NCBI RefSeq assembly: GCF_041197575.1
Contig: NZ_JBDKXB010000001.1
Span: forward strand, 124,001 to 188,000
Origin: Thioalkalicoccus limnaeus
GTDB taxonomy: Bacteria > Pseudomonadota > Gammaproteobacteria > Chromatiales > Chromatiaceae
DNA: 64,000 nucleotides
Reading direction: 5' to 3'
Shown: positions 8,857 to 16,957 of the stretch, piece by piece
How positions within the stretch are numbered: position 1 is the first letter of the stretch
How the letters are laid out: each line of letters opens with the position of its first letter
The notes under the pieces: model-generated
The model's database searches: none
The model's input: the letters and a program-made list of their open reading frames with translations, nothing else
Told to the model about the DNA's origin: nothing
Made by a program: the position numbers and the translations under genes

Positions 8857-10344
8857 ATGTCTGTGTTGGACTGCGCCGACCGGCGAGCACGGCGAGCCCG
8901 TTCGAAGCCGAGGTCGGGACGGTTTCTCAGTCTCGTCGGTCTGGCCTTGGTTTGGCAATGCGTCGTCGCGGAGGAACCGATGCCGGCGGAACAGCGGATC
9001 GGCGAGGATGCCCAACGCGGGCTGTCGCTCACCATCTATCAGGATGACCTGGCCTTGGTCCGCGACCGGCGCCAGGTCGAGTTGGACCAAGGGGAGAATC
9101 GCATCGCCTGGCGGTCCGTGTCGGTCGGGATCCGCCCCGAGACGGCCTTGCTCTCGCGCAGCGATGGTCAGCTCGCGGTGAGGCTGCTCGAACAGAACTT
9201 CGACTTCGACCTGCTGACCGCCGACAGCCTTCTTCGGAAGTATGTGGGTCGCACCGTCCAAGTGATCCGAACCAATGACGCCGGGGAGCGGATCGTCGAG
9301 GAGGCCAGTGTGTTGGCCGCGAACGATGGGGTGGTCCTGCGCTACGCCGATCGGATCGAGACCCAGGTCATCGGGCATCTGGCATTTCCGGATGTGCCGC
9401 CGGACCTGCGCGACCAGCCGACGCTGGTGCTGCACCTCGAGGCGGCGGCCGGCGGCGCCGGCGAGCTCGAGCTGACGTATCTGACCGGCGGGCTCGAATG
9501 GCAAGCCGATTACGTCGCCGATCTGACGCTCGATGCCTCGATGATGGACCTCGCGGGCTGGGTGACCCTGACCAATCGCAGCGGCATCGCCTATCGCCAG
9601 GCCGAGGTCCAGCTGGTGGCCGGCGAGGTCCATCAGGTGACCGCGCCTGCACGGCTGGCGCCATTGGCGTCGCTGGCCCTCAGGGCGGAACCGATGGCCC
9701 TGCCCGAGCAGGAGGCCTTGTTCGAGTACCATCTCTACCAGCTGCCGCGCCGAACCGATATCCTCGATCAGCAGACGAAACAGGTAGCCTTGCTCGCGGC
9801 GCCCGGGGTTCCGGTGATGCAGGAACTGGTGCTCGAAGGTGCGGCCTTTGCTTATCGGACGCAGGTCGGCACCGGTTGGACCCGCCAGCCGGTCGAGGCG
9901 CGCCTGGTCTTCGACAACCGCGACGGCCCTCTCGGCATCCCGTTGCCAAAGGGTGTCGTGCGTGTCTACGGGCGCGATCGATCGGGTCGCCCTCAGTTTC
10001 TCGGTGAGGACCGGATTGACCATACGCCGAAGAACGAGACCGTGACGCTGAAGCTTGGCGAGAGCTTCGATGTCACAGCCCAACGCAAGCAAACCGCGTT
10101 TCGCAAATTGGGCGGGACCGGACCTTACGACTACCTGTTCGAGGCGGCCTTCGCACTCGAGCTCAAGAACGCGAAGACCGAGCCCGTGACGGTCAAGGTC
10201 TACGAGTCATTGCCCGGCGATTGGCGGATGCTCGATGAAAGCGAGCGTCACACCAAGGAAGCGGCGAATCGGCTGTCCTGGGTGGTCGAGGTCCCGGGCG
10301 AAGGGTCGACGACGCTGACCTGGCGCGCCGAGGTCCGCCAGTGA
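8857..10344 (+). CDS. DUF4139 domain-containing protein, probably secreted
   Basis: The 495-residue protein starts with basic residues (RRARRARSKPRSGR), then a hydrophobic stretch (FLSLVGLALVWQCVVAEE) that looks like a signal peptide, so it is probably periplasmic or envelope-located. The body shows the beta-rich pattern of DUF4139 proteins: LTIYQDDLALVRDRRQVEL at the start of the mature part, LTYLTGGLEWQADYVADL in the middle and a C-terminal half ending LSWVVEVPGEGSTTLTW. Function is unknown for the family. GGAGGT ends six bases before ATG 8857; ATG 8854 is an alternative. It is followed closely by moaC (64 bases) but with no obvious functional link. Confidence 0.85.
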   Translation: MSVLDCADRRARRARSKPRSGRFLSLVGLALVWQCVVAEEPMPAEQRIGEDAQRGLSLTIYQDDLALVRDRRQVELDQGENRIAWRSVSVGIRPETALLSRSDGQLAVRLLEQNFDFDLLTADSLLRKYVGRTVQVIRTNDAGERIVEEASVLAANDGVVLRYADRIETQVIGHLAFPDVPPDLRDQPTLVLHLEAAAGGAGELELTYLTGGLEWQADYVADLTLDASMMDLAGWVTLTNRSGIAYRQAEVQLVAGEVHQVTAPARLAPLASLALRAEPMALPEQEALFEYHLYQLPRRTDILDQQTKQVALLAAPGVPVMQELVLEGAAFAYRTQVGTGWTRQPVEARLVFDNRDGPLGIPLPKGVVRVYGRDRSGRPQFLGEDRIDHTPKNETVTLKLGESFDVTAQRKQTAFRKLGGTGPYDYLFEAAFALELKNAKTEPVTVKVYESLPGDWRMLDESERHTKEAANRLSWVVEVPGEGSTTLTWRAEVRQ

Positions 10345-10408
10345 GGCCCCGGCGCGAAGCCGGCGGTGCGTCGAGCTCCGCGAAATCCGCGACCGCTGGA
10401 GAGCTGAG

Positions 10409-10939
10409 ATGTCCGGTTTGACTCACTTCAATGCGGCCGGCGAGGCCCAGATGGTCGACGTCGGTGACAAGCCCGCGACCCTCCGCGTCGCGGTAGCCGA
10501 AGGCTGGATCCGGATGCGACCCGACACCCTCGCGCGAATCGTCGCGGGTGCGCATGACAAAGGGGACGTGCTCGGCGTCGCTCGCGTCGCCGGGATCATG
10601 GGGGCCAAACGAACCGCGGACTTGGTGCCCTTGTGTCACCCATTGAGCCTGACCCAGGTCACGATCGATCTGGATCCGCACCCGCAGCAGTCGGCTGTCC
10701 ATTGTCGGGCCCGGGTCGCGACGCGCGGGGCCACCGGCGTCGAGATGGAGGCCCTGTGTGCCGTCCAGGTCGCCCTGTTGACCATCTATGACATGTGCAA
10801 AGCGGTCGACCGCGCGATGACCATCGAGGGTGTCAGGTTGCTCGAGAAGCAGGGTGGTCGATCGGGCCATTGGCTGGCCGATGAGCCGCAGGGTCCCTCC
10901 GCGTCGAATCGATGCGCGCATCCCCCGAAGTCCCCATGA
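10409..10939 (+). CDS. moaC: Cyclic pyranopterin monophosphate synthase
   Basis: A 176-residue MoaC. It converts the MoaA product (3',8-cyclo-7,8-dihydro-GTP) to cyclic pyranopterin monophosphate, the first pterin intermediate of molybdenum-cofactor synthesis. Visible motifs are LTHFNAAGEAQMVDV at the N-terminus, AGIMGAKRTADLVPLCHPL, GVEMEALCAVQVALLTIYDMCKA and the lysine-rich end of the active site (KAVDRAM, RLLEKQGGRSG). The C-terminal 15 residues are a loose tail. No other moa genes lie nearby. Its stop codon overlaps the likely start of engB as ATGA, which suggests translational coupling. Confidence 0.97.
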   Translation: MSGLTHFNAAGEAQMVDVGDKPATLRVAVAEGWIRMRPDTLARIVAGAHDKGDVLGVARVAGIMGAKRTADLVPLCHPLSLTQVTIDLDPHPQQSAVHCRARVATRGATGVEMEALCAVQVALLTIYDMCKAVDRAMTIEGVRLLEKQGGRSGHWLADEPQGPSASNRCAHPPKSP

Positions 10940-11571
10940 ATCGCTACGCGCCAACGGATACCACGAATTCCTTTTATCAAGGCGCCCGGTTCCTGACCGC
11001 GGCGTCGCAACTCGACCAGGCACCGCCGGATCAGGGTTCGGAGGTGGCCTTCATTGGCCGTTCCAATGCGGGGAAATCCAGTGCGATCAACGCGATCTGC
11101 CATCAGGGCAGTCTGGCTCGCACCAGCAAGACACCAGGTCGTACGCAGCAGTTGATCTTTTTCGCGCTCGACGCCGAACGCCGCCTGGTCGATCTGCCAG
11201 GTTACGGCTATGCCAGGGTCGCGATCGACATCAAGGCCGAATGGCAAGGCTTGATGTCGCACTATCTGGAGCGCCGCCGCGCGCTCACCGGGCTCGTCAT
11301 CTTGATGGATTGCCGCCATCCGCTGACCGTATTCGATCGCGAACTCCTCGCTTGGGGAGACCGACGCGGCCTGCCGCGGCTGCTCCTGCTGACCAAGGCC
11401 GACAAACTGCGCCGCGGCCCAGCGGCGGCCGTTCGCAGCGAGGTCCAAAAGGGCGTACGGGACCATGCCGGGCCGATTCAGGTGGAACTCTTCTCGGCGC
11501 ACGCCCGCGTCGGCATCGGGCCGGTCCAGGCGTGGCTCGACGAACGGCTCGGGGTCCCGCGCGCCGGCTAG
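10936..11571 (+). CDS. engB: Ribosome biogenesis GTP-binding protein YihA/YsxC
   Basis: A 211-residue TRAFAC-class small GTPase required for large-subunit assembly. G1 is GRSNAGKSS, followed by KTPGRTQQLIFF (switch I/G2), DLPGYGYA (G3) and LLTKADK (G4); the family length is about 200. ATG 10936 overlaps the moaC stop by one base pair (ATGA); the in-frame ATG at 10912 is an alternative. The C-terminus VGIGPVQAWLDERLGVPRAG is typical. It is convergent with the DUF302 gene, leaving 36 bases between them. Confidence 0.95.
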   Translation: MNRYAPTDTTNSFYQGARFLTAASQLDQAPPDQGSEVAFIGRSNAGKSSAINAICHQGSLARTSKTPGRTQQLIFFALDAERRLVDLPGYGYARVAIDIKAEWQGLMSHYLERRRALTGLVILMDCRHPLTVFDRELLAWGDRRGLPRLLLLTKADKLRRGPAAAVRSEVQKGVRDHAGPIQVELFSAHARVGIGPVQAWLDERLGVPRAG

Positions 11572-11607
11572 CCGGTTTCCGGTACCCCGTCGTCGGGTGT
11601 CGCGCAG

Positions 11608-12186
11608 TCAGAACTCGCCCGCCGCGGCCCCTTGCATGATCCGGAGAATGGTGTCGCGGACGCGGATCGCCGAGGCCTTGAGGTCGTCTGGAAGCGGGTG
11701 GCCGCCGTAGATCATCAGATCCAGGTTCATCGAGTAGAGCCACAGGCGCCCGTCGTGATCCTCGAGCAGTGCGATCCGGCATGGCATGAAGCCGCTGTAG
11801 TGATCGCGGTAGTCGAGCATATCGCGACCGACAAGGGCATCGCAGAAGGACAGGAAGTTGACATATCGGTAGGTTTCGCCGGTGATCGCCTCGATCTGGC
11901 GATAGAAGGGGGCCTCTCCGGCGAAGAAGAAGTCGTTCGCAATGGCCAGGCTCTTCAAGGACTCGATGACGTCATCGGTGCTGAGACCTTCTTCGACCGG
12001 GACCGCCCACATCATCGCGGCACCCGGCTCACCGGTGCGCCACAGTTCGCTCGCGAACTCGCGGTAGACACTGACGAACCCTGGATCGAACTCGTCGAGT
12101 TTCGGTAACAGCCGCAGCGATACGACGATCACCAATATCAGGGTTGCGACCCCGATCAGGGCGAACAGGTTACGGATCAGTTTCAT
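11608..12186 (-). CDS. DUF302 domain protein with N-terminal membrane anchor
   Basis: This 192-residue protein has an uncleaved-looking N-terminal membrane segment (LFALIGVATLILVIVVSLRLL), followed by a soluble domain. The second half matches the DUF302 pattern, with FLSFCDALVGRDMLDYRDHYSGFMPCRIALLEDHDGRLWLY and a C-terminal helix ending in QGAAAGEF. DUF302 proteins are common in sulfur-oxidising and purple bacteria, but the biochemical role is unknown. The domain would face the periplasm. It is separated by 178 unremarkable bases from the repeat-protein gene upstream and is convergent with engB. Confidence 0.85.
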   Translation of the reverse strand: MKLIRNLFALIGVATLILVIVVSLRLLPKLDEFDPGFVSVYREFASELWRTGEPGAAMMWAVPVEEGLSTDDVIESLKSLAIANDFFFAGEAPFYRQIEAITGETYRYVNFLSFCDALVGRDMLDYRDHYSGFMPCRIALLEDHDGRLWLYSMNLDLMIYGGHPLPDDLKASAIRVRDTILRIMQGAAAGEF

Positions 12187-12363
12187 CAGGTTGGGTTCCT
12201 TGGCGGTGAGATGTCGAGGCAGGCGGTCGGCGGTGCGGCGTGTCGCCGGAGCCTCTGTCGAGCTCGATCGACACGCCGACCGTCGGCTGATTGGACCATG
12301 CCGACCGCCGCCGTTGTTGGAAGCGGCGGCGAGTCGACACGGCCCGAGGCGTTCGGACTGGAC

Positions 12364-13305
12364 TCAGTCGTCCGCCTCCGGGACCGGCATCATCGGGGCC
12401 GGCCCTGACCACGCAGGCGGCGCGCCGTAGGGCACCGGTTCGGCATCGCCGGGCCAGGCTGGCGGATAGGCCGGGCCCCAGTAAGACCCCTTTGGGCCAG
12501 GACCCCAGCCGTCACGTGGCCCGAACTCCGGCCAGCCCGGGGCAAAGGCGGGGCCACCCCGCTCGAAGGCCGGGACGCCCGGTTCGCTGTCGAACGGGTA
12601 GGGTGCTGCGCCGAAGATCGCGGCCGCGGCCTCACGCTGTTCGTCGGTCATCGCCTCGACGGTCTCTCGATAGGTCTCCCAGCGTTTGCGCATCGCCTCA
12701 CGGCGCTGCTCGACGGCCTCCCATGGCGGGCTCGCCGGCAGTTCGTAGCCGCGCTGCGCCGCTCGCGAGCGGGTCTCTTCCCAGCGTAACCTGTTCAGCG
12801 TCCGGCGTTGGTCGGCGGTCAGATCGCGCACGAAGGCGTGGTAGGCGCGGCGCTCGGCGTCGGTCGTCAGGCGCCATGGTGGCGTTTCGGGAAGCTCGAT
12901 CCCTTCTCCTGCCGCGCGTTCGCGCAAGGCCGCGTAGTGCTCGTCGCGCACAGCGTCGCGTTGCATCGCGGGCATCCCGCGCCCGGCCCAGCCAGGCATT
13001 GCTGGTGGTGATTCGTGCGACCAGGGTGGCGCCTCCGGCAGGTCGAGCCCAACCTCGGCAGCACGTTCGCGTAACTCTTGATAGCGGCGTTCCCGTTCCG
13101 CGTTCGTCTGCGCGCGCCACTGCTCGGCGCGGGCCTGGGCCGCGGACCTTGGATCCGGCGCCGCCGTCTCCGTACTGGCCTGGGTCGTGTCGTCGGCTGG
13201 TTCCGTTGCGGTCGACTCGGTCTCAGCGATCGCCGACTGGGCGAGCGTGAGGCCGAGCGCCGTGACAGAGGCGAACAGGATCAGTCGGTCTGGTCTCTTC
13301 GTCAT
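12364..13305 (-). CDS. Secreted repeat protein with three LPxxPPW motifs
   Basis: The 313-residue product begins with a signal peptide (MTKRPDRL, then a hydrophobic core ending SAIAET) and an acidic Thr/Glu-rich linker. Three related units follow: LRERAAEVGLDLPEAPPW (78-95), LRERAAGEGIELPETPPW (127-144) and SRAAQRGYELPASPPW (180-195), interleaved with charged helices that contain the related phrases DLTADQRR and AMTDEQRE. The C-terminal 80 residues are Pro/Gly/Trp/Tyr-rich (for example WGPGPKGSYWGPAYPPAWPG). GGAG lies upstream of ATG 13305. I recognise no family; the charged helices loosely recall CpxP/Spy-type periplasmic proteins, but the LTxxQ signature is only partly present. Function unknown. 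Confidence 0.75.
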   Translation of the reverse strand: MTKRPDRLILFASVTALGLTLAQSAIAETESTATEPADDTTQASTETAAPDPRSAAQARAEQWRAQTNAERERRYQELRERAAEVGLDLPEAPPWSHESPPAMPGWAGRGMPAMQRDAVRDEHYAALRERAAGEGIELPETPPWRLTTDAERRAYHAFVRDLTADQRRTLNRLRWEETRSRAAQRGYELPASPPWEAVEQRREAMRKRWETYRETVEAMTDEQREAAAAIFGAAPYPFDSEPGVPAFERGGPAFAPGWPEFGPRDGWGPGPKGSYWGPAYPPAWPGDAEPVPYGAPPAWSGPAPMMPVPEADD

Positions 13306-13584
13306 GTTGGCAAGCTCCGTTGTGGATCGATGGTCTCCCGGCGCGCGCCCGGGCGAGGCCCGGCTCGTTCGCGTGTGTCGATTATGAACGAGTCGCGGCC
13401 AGGATTCACGAGCGTGCCGAGCGAAACGGTCGGGTTTCGCCAGGGGCGCCGGGGATCGCGCTCGTGGTCCGGTCAGCCGGGTCCATGGACGCGCGCCACT
13501 TCGATCCGTCGCCGGTGGCTGCCACCAAGCTGTTAAGATCCTGACCAGAGTCCAGGCATACGGAACGAGGATGGAGGAGACCCG

Positions 13585-15072
13585 ATGCGGATCGACGACC
13601 TGATGAGCAAGACGGGTGTCGCCTTCGGTACGAGTGGGGCACGAGGTCTGGTCGCAGCCATGACGGATCAGGTGTGCTACCTCTACGTGCTCGGCTTTCT
13701 GCAATATCTGAGGGAGCAAGGTGAGCTCGGCGATTCTGGCGAGGTTGGCATCGCCGGGGATCTGCGACCGAGCAGCCCACGCATCATGGCGGCCTGCGCC
13801 GAAGCGGTGGCCGATTTCGGTCTGCGGCCGCGCTATTTCGGCTGCATCCCGACTCCGGCCCTCGCGGCCATCGGGATCGCGCATCGGATGCCGACCATGA
13901 TGGTGACCGGCAGTCATATTCCGGACGATCGGAATGGAATCAAGTTCAATCGACCCGACGGCGAGATCCTGAAGGAACACGAAGCCGGGATTCGTGCCCA
14001 GGATGTACCCTCCCCGGATGACCGCTTCACGGCCGATGGTGCCTTCGTCGCTCCCATGGCCATGGCCTTGCCGCCGGAGGACCCCAGCGCGTACGAGGCC
14101 TATATCAGGCGCTATCTGGATTTCTACCCGGCCGCGGGCCTTGCCGGGGTGCGAGTCGGGCTCTACGAGCACTCGACGGTCGCGCGGGGCGCCTTCGATG
14201 CGGTCTTGACCGCGCTCGGCGCCGAGGTCGTGCGGCTCGGACGCTCCGAGACCTTCGTTCCGGTCGATACCGAAGCAATCCGCGCCGAAGATCTGACCTT
14301 GGCCCGTGAGTGGGCCGCGGGCGGGGCGTTCGATGCGTTGGTCTCGGCTGACGGTGATGGGGACCGGCCCCTGGTCGCTGATGAGTCCGGGACCTGGCTG
14401 CGCGGCGACATCGCTGGTGTCCTCTGCGCCCGTCACCTGGGCGCCCGGTACGTGGTCACGCCGGTCAGCAGCAACAGTGTCGTCGAGCGATGTGGTCGGT
14501 TCGAGGGTGTCGTGCGGACCCGCATCGGCTCCCCGTACGTGATCGCCGCGATGGAGGAGCTGCGACGGATCGCTCCCGGCCCGGTCGTCGGCTACGAAGC
14601 CAACGGTGGATTCATGACCGCGAGCGATATCGAGCGCACCGGTCGCCGGCTCCCGGCCTTGCCAACCAGGGACGCGCTGATCGTGGTCTTGAGCCTGTTG
14701 TTCGACGGCCCCGCCCGGCGCCGGCCGATCTCGCAACTGCTCGCCGAGATGCCGGAGCGCCATACCTATAGCGATCGGCTCGTGGACTTTCCTTCCGCGC
14801 TCAGCGACCAGCGTCTCGCCGAGCTGACGCGTGGCGACGATGAGGAAAACCGCCAGGCGGTCGATGCGCTGTTCGCGGCCGACTTCGGGCCTGCGGTGGA
14901 GATCGATACGACCGATGGGTTACGGATCACCTTCGCCAGCGGAACGGTTGCGCATCTGCGCCCGTCCGGCAATGCCCCGGAGCTGCGCGCCTATACCGAG
15001 GCCGACAGTGTCGCCACGGCACGCGAGATGAATCGCCGGTGCCTCGAAATCCTGTCCGGTTGGCGTGACTGA
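13585..15072 (+). CDS. Phosphohexomutase (phosphomannomutase-like)
   Basis: A 495-residue alpha-D-phosphohexomutase. FGTSGARG marks the N-terminus; the phosphoserine loop reads VTGSHIPDDRNGIKF with Ser110 as the phosphoryl carrier; the metal loop is DGDGDRP; the sugar-binding loop is GYEANGGFMT; and the C-terminal phosphate-binding loop is RPSGNAPELRAYTEA. TGSHIP replaces the commoner TASHNP, a variant I associate with a mannose-type mutase subgroup used for surface polysaccharides. The substrate (mannose or glucose phosphate) cannot be settled from sequence. AGGAGACC precedes the ATG at 13585. The 279 bases upstream hold no gene. Confidence 0.9.
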   Translation: MRIDDLMSKTGVAFGTSGARGLVAAMTDQVCYLYVLGFLQYLREQGELGDSGEVGIAGDLRPSSPRIMAACAEAVADFGLRPRYFGCIPTPALAAIGIAHRMPTMMVTGSHIPDDRNGIKFNRPDGEILKEHEAGIRAQDVPSPDDRFTADGAFVAPMAMALPPEDPSAYEAYIRRYLDFYPAAGLAGVRVGLYEHSTVARGAFDAVLTALGAEVVRLGRSETFVPVDTEAIRAEDLTLAREWAAGGAFDALVSADGDGDRPLVADESGTWLRGDIAGVLCARHLGARYVVTPVSSNSVVERCGRFEGVVRTRIGSPYVIAAMEELRRIAPGPVVGYEANGGFMTASDIERTGRRLPALPTRDALIVVLSLLFDGPARRRPISQLLAEMPERHTYSDRLVDFPSALSDQRLAELTRGDDEENRQAVDALFAADFGPAVEIDTTDGLRITFASGTVAHLRPSGNAPELRAYTEADSVATAREMNRRCLEILSGWRD

Positions 15073-15111
15073 CGAGGACCAGAACGAGAGGCCGACCCAG
15101 GCCACCCTGGC

Positions 15112-15285
15112 GCCGAGGTCATGGCCAAGAAGGACGCCGTGCTCCGCGACTGGCTAACTAAGCGCGGGCTGCGGCCCGCCGGGCCGACCGTCTACGCCTA
15201 CTGCGATGGGCCGATGATCCCGTGATTCCTGCGCCGCTGCGAGGTGCTGATCGAGGTTGCCGCCACCATGCGGCTTTCCCCGTAA
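15112..15285 (+). pseudogene. Remnant of a SOUL-family haem-binding protein gene
   Basis: Reading from 15121 gives a 55-codon stretch interrupted by one in-frame TGA at residue 35. The text is LRDWLTKRGLRPAGPTVYAY, then CDGPMIP, stop, then FLRRCEVLIEV. This closely resembles the C-terminal end of SOUL haem-binding domain proteins, where a Trp-x-Leu-x-x-Arg/Pro block runs into Y-x-x-P-W-x-x-FLRRNEV. The TGA stands where tryptophan (TGG) is expected. No N-terminal two-thirds is visible upstream, because the phosphohexomutase ends at 15072. The match is from memory of the family motif and needs a search. Confidence 0.6.
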
Positions 15286-15315
15286 CGGTCGGCCGCTTGC
15301 CCGCGCCGCCTCGAT

Positions 15316-15948
15316 TCAGGCCACCGACTCCAGATCAACCAACCGGTAGCCGGCTTTCAATAGCCCCTGTTGATGCAGGTGCTGCAGCAACCGGTTGACC
15401 CCCGCGGCGATGCTGATCTCGCCGGCGGGCAGGTGGACCTCCGCGGCGAGCGGAGGCTCGTAAGGGCTGTCGATACCGGTGAACTGCTTGATCTCGCCGC
15501 GCTCAGCGCGCGCGTAGAGACCTTTCGGGTCGCGTTCCCGGCAGATGTCGAGCGGCGTGTCGACGAACACTTCGATGAATTGACCGGGCGGCATGATGTC
15601 GCGGACGATTTGACGATCGGCACGAAACGGCGAGATGAAAGCGGCCATTACGATCAGCCCGGCGTCGGCCATCAACTTGGCGACCTCGCCAACCCGGCGG
15701 ATGTTCTCCTTGCGGTCCGCGTCGCTGAAGCCGAGGTCGCCGCACAGGCCGTGGCGCACGTTATCGCCATCGAGCAGGTAGGTGTGGTAGCCCTGATCGA
15801 TCAGGATCTGTTCCAGCGCGCCGGCCAGTGTCGATTTGCCCGAGGCGCTCAAGCCGGTGAACCAGACGACGGCCGGTTGCTGTCCCTTTTGGGCGGCGCG
15901 CACGTCTCGGTCGACCGGGTGATGATGCCAAACGACGTTATCCGCCAT
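15316..15948 (-). CDS. cysC: Adenylylsulfate (APS) kinase
   Basis: A 210-residue stand-alone APS kinase that phosphorylates APS to PAPS with ATP. Walker A is GLSASGKST (residues 32-40), then LLDGDNVRHGLCGDLGFSDADRKENIRR (the APS-binding lid region) and DTPLDICRERDPKGLYARAERGEIKQFTGIDSPYEPP, all characteristic. GGAGGACACACC precedes ATG 15948 at good spacing; the frame is open to 16080. No CysD/CysN sulfurylase or PAPS reductase gene adjoins it, so PAPS may be for sulfation or assimilation elsewhere. It lies downstream of dapD on the same strand with a 150-base gap. Confidence 0.95.
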   Translation of the reverse strand: MADNVVWHHHPVDRDVRAAQKGQQPAVVWFTGLSASGKSTLAGALEQILIDQGYHTYLLDGDNVRHGLCGDLGFSDADRKENIRRVGEVAKLMADAGLIVMAAFISPFRADRQIVRDIMPPGQFIEVFVDTPLDICRERDPKGLYARAERGEIKQFTGIDSPYEPPLAAEVHLPAGEISIAAGVNRLLQHLHQQGLLKAGYRLVDLESVA

Positions 15949-16100
15949 GGTGTGTCCTCCGTTCATGACTATGCGATCTCGAGGGCCCCTTGGTGTCAGA
16001 TTGACCGGACTCGGGGATTCTGAGAACGACTCGAAGGCCCCGTGCGGGGCCGCTATCCCGAGCGCAGTGCCCGGATTCAAAGAGTCGCGTCGCGATCGGC

Positions 16101-16922
16101 TCAGATATCTCTCAGCAACGCGTTGATGCCGACCTTGCTCCGCGTTCGTTCATCGACCTGCTTGATGATCACGGCGCAGTACAGACTGTGGCTCCCATCC
16201 TTGGCCGGAAGGTTCCCCGGCACCACGACCGCACCGGCCGGGACCCGACCGTAGGTGACCTCGCCGGTTTCCCGGTGATAGATCTTCGTGCTCTGACCGA
16301 TGTAGACGCCCATCGAGATCACGGCACCCTCTTCGACGACGACCCCCTCGACGATCTCCGAGCGGGCGCCGATGAAGCAGTTGTCTTCGATGATGGTCGG
16401 GGCCGCCTGAACCGGTTCCAGCACGCCGCCGATCCCAACGCCGCCCGACAGGTGGACGTTCTTGCCGATCTGGGCGCAGGACCCGACCGTGGCCCAGGTA
16501 TCGACCATGGTGCCCGAGTCGACGTACGCGCCGATGTTGATATAGGACGGCATCAGGACGCAACTCGGGGCGATGAATGCGCCCCGACGGGCGGCGGCCG
16601 GTGGTACGACGCGCACGCCGGCATCGCGGAACTCGCGCGAGTTGTAATCGGCGAACTTGGACGGGACCTTGTCGTAATAGTTCGTGAACCCGCCCTTGAT
16701 GAACGAGTTGTCCTCGATCCGGAAGGACAGGAGCACGGCCTTCTTGATCCAGTCATGGACCACCCAGGCGCCGTCGCGTTTCTCGGCCACCCGCAGCTCG
16801 CCGCGATCGAGTCGCTCGATGGTGTCGATGATGGCATCGCGAACCAGGGTCTCGACGGTCCGTGGCGTGATCTCGGCACGGCGTTCGAAGGCGTCATCGA
16901 TGATGGAATGGTTGTCGCTCAT
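16101..16922 (-). CDS. dapD: Tetrahydrodipicolinate N-succinyltransferase
   Basis: A 273-residue DapD (E. coli DapD 274). It succinylates tetrahydrodipicolinate with succinyl-CoA, in the succinylase branch of lysine and meso-diaminopimelate synthesis. The central region is a left-handed beta helix of hexapeptide repeats (PSYINIGAYVDSGTMVDTWATVGSCAQIGKNVHLSGGVGIGG), followed by EDNCFIGARSEIVEGVVVEEGAVISMGVYIGQSTKI. The start at 16922 is at MSDNHSIID; the frame continues upstream to 17006 without better support. It lies 35 bases after dapC on the same strand, so the two consecutive pathway enzymes are probably co-transcribed. Confidence 0.97.
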   Translation of the reverse strand: MSDNHSIIDDAFERRAEITPRTVETLVRDAIIDTIERLDRGELRVAEKRDGAWVVHDWIKKAVLLSFRIEDNSFIKGGFTNYYDKVPSKFADYNSREFRDAGVRVVPPAAARRGAFIAPSCVLMPSYINIGAYVDSGTMVDTWATVGSCAQIGKNVHLSGGVGIGGVLEPVQAAPTIIEDNCFIGARSEIVEGVVVEEGAVISMGVYIGQSTKIYHRETGEVTYGRVPAGAVVVPGNLPAKDGSHSLYCAVIIKQVDERTRSKVGINALLRDI

Positions 16923-16957
16923 GGCTGGCTCCAGTGGTATAGGGTTGCAATGATCGC

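Noticed and set aside
13306..14763. N-terminal extension of the repeat-protein frame to 14763
   Set aside because: This part is antisense to the phosphohexomutase. A signal peptide and Shine-Dalgarno place the true start at 13305.
15223..15225. In-frame TGA in the SOUL-like remnant read as selenocysteine
   Set aside because: The position corresponds to tryptophan, not cysteine, in the family, and most of the gene is missing, so decay is simpler.
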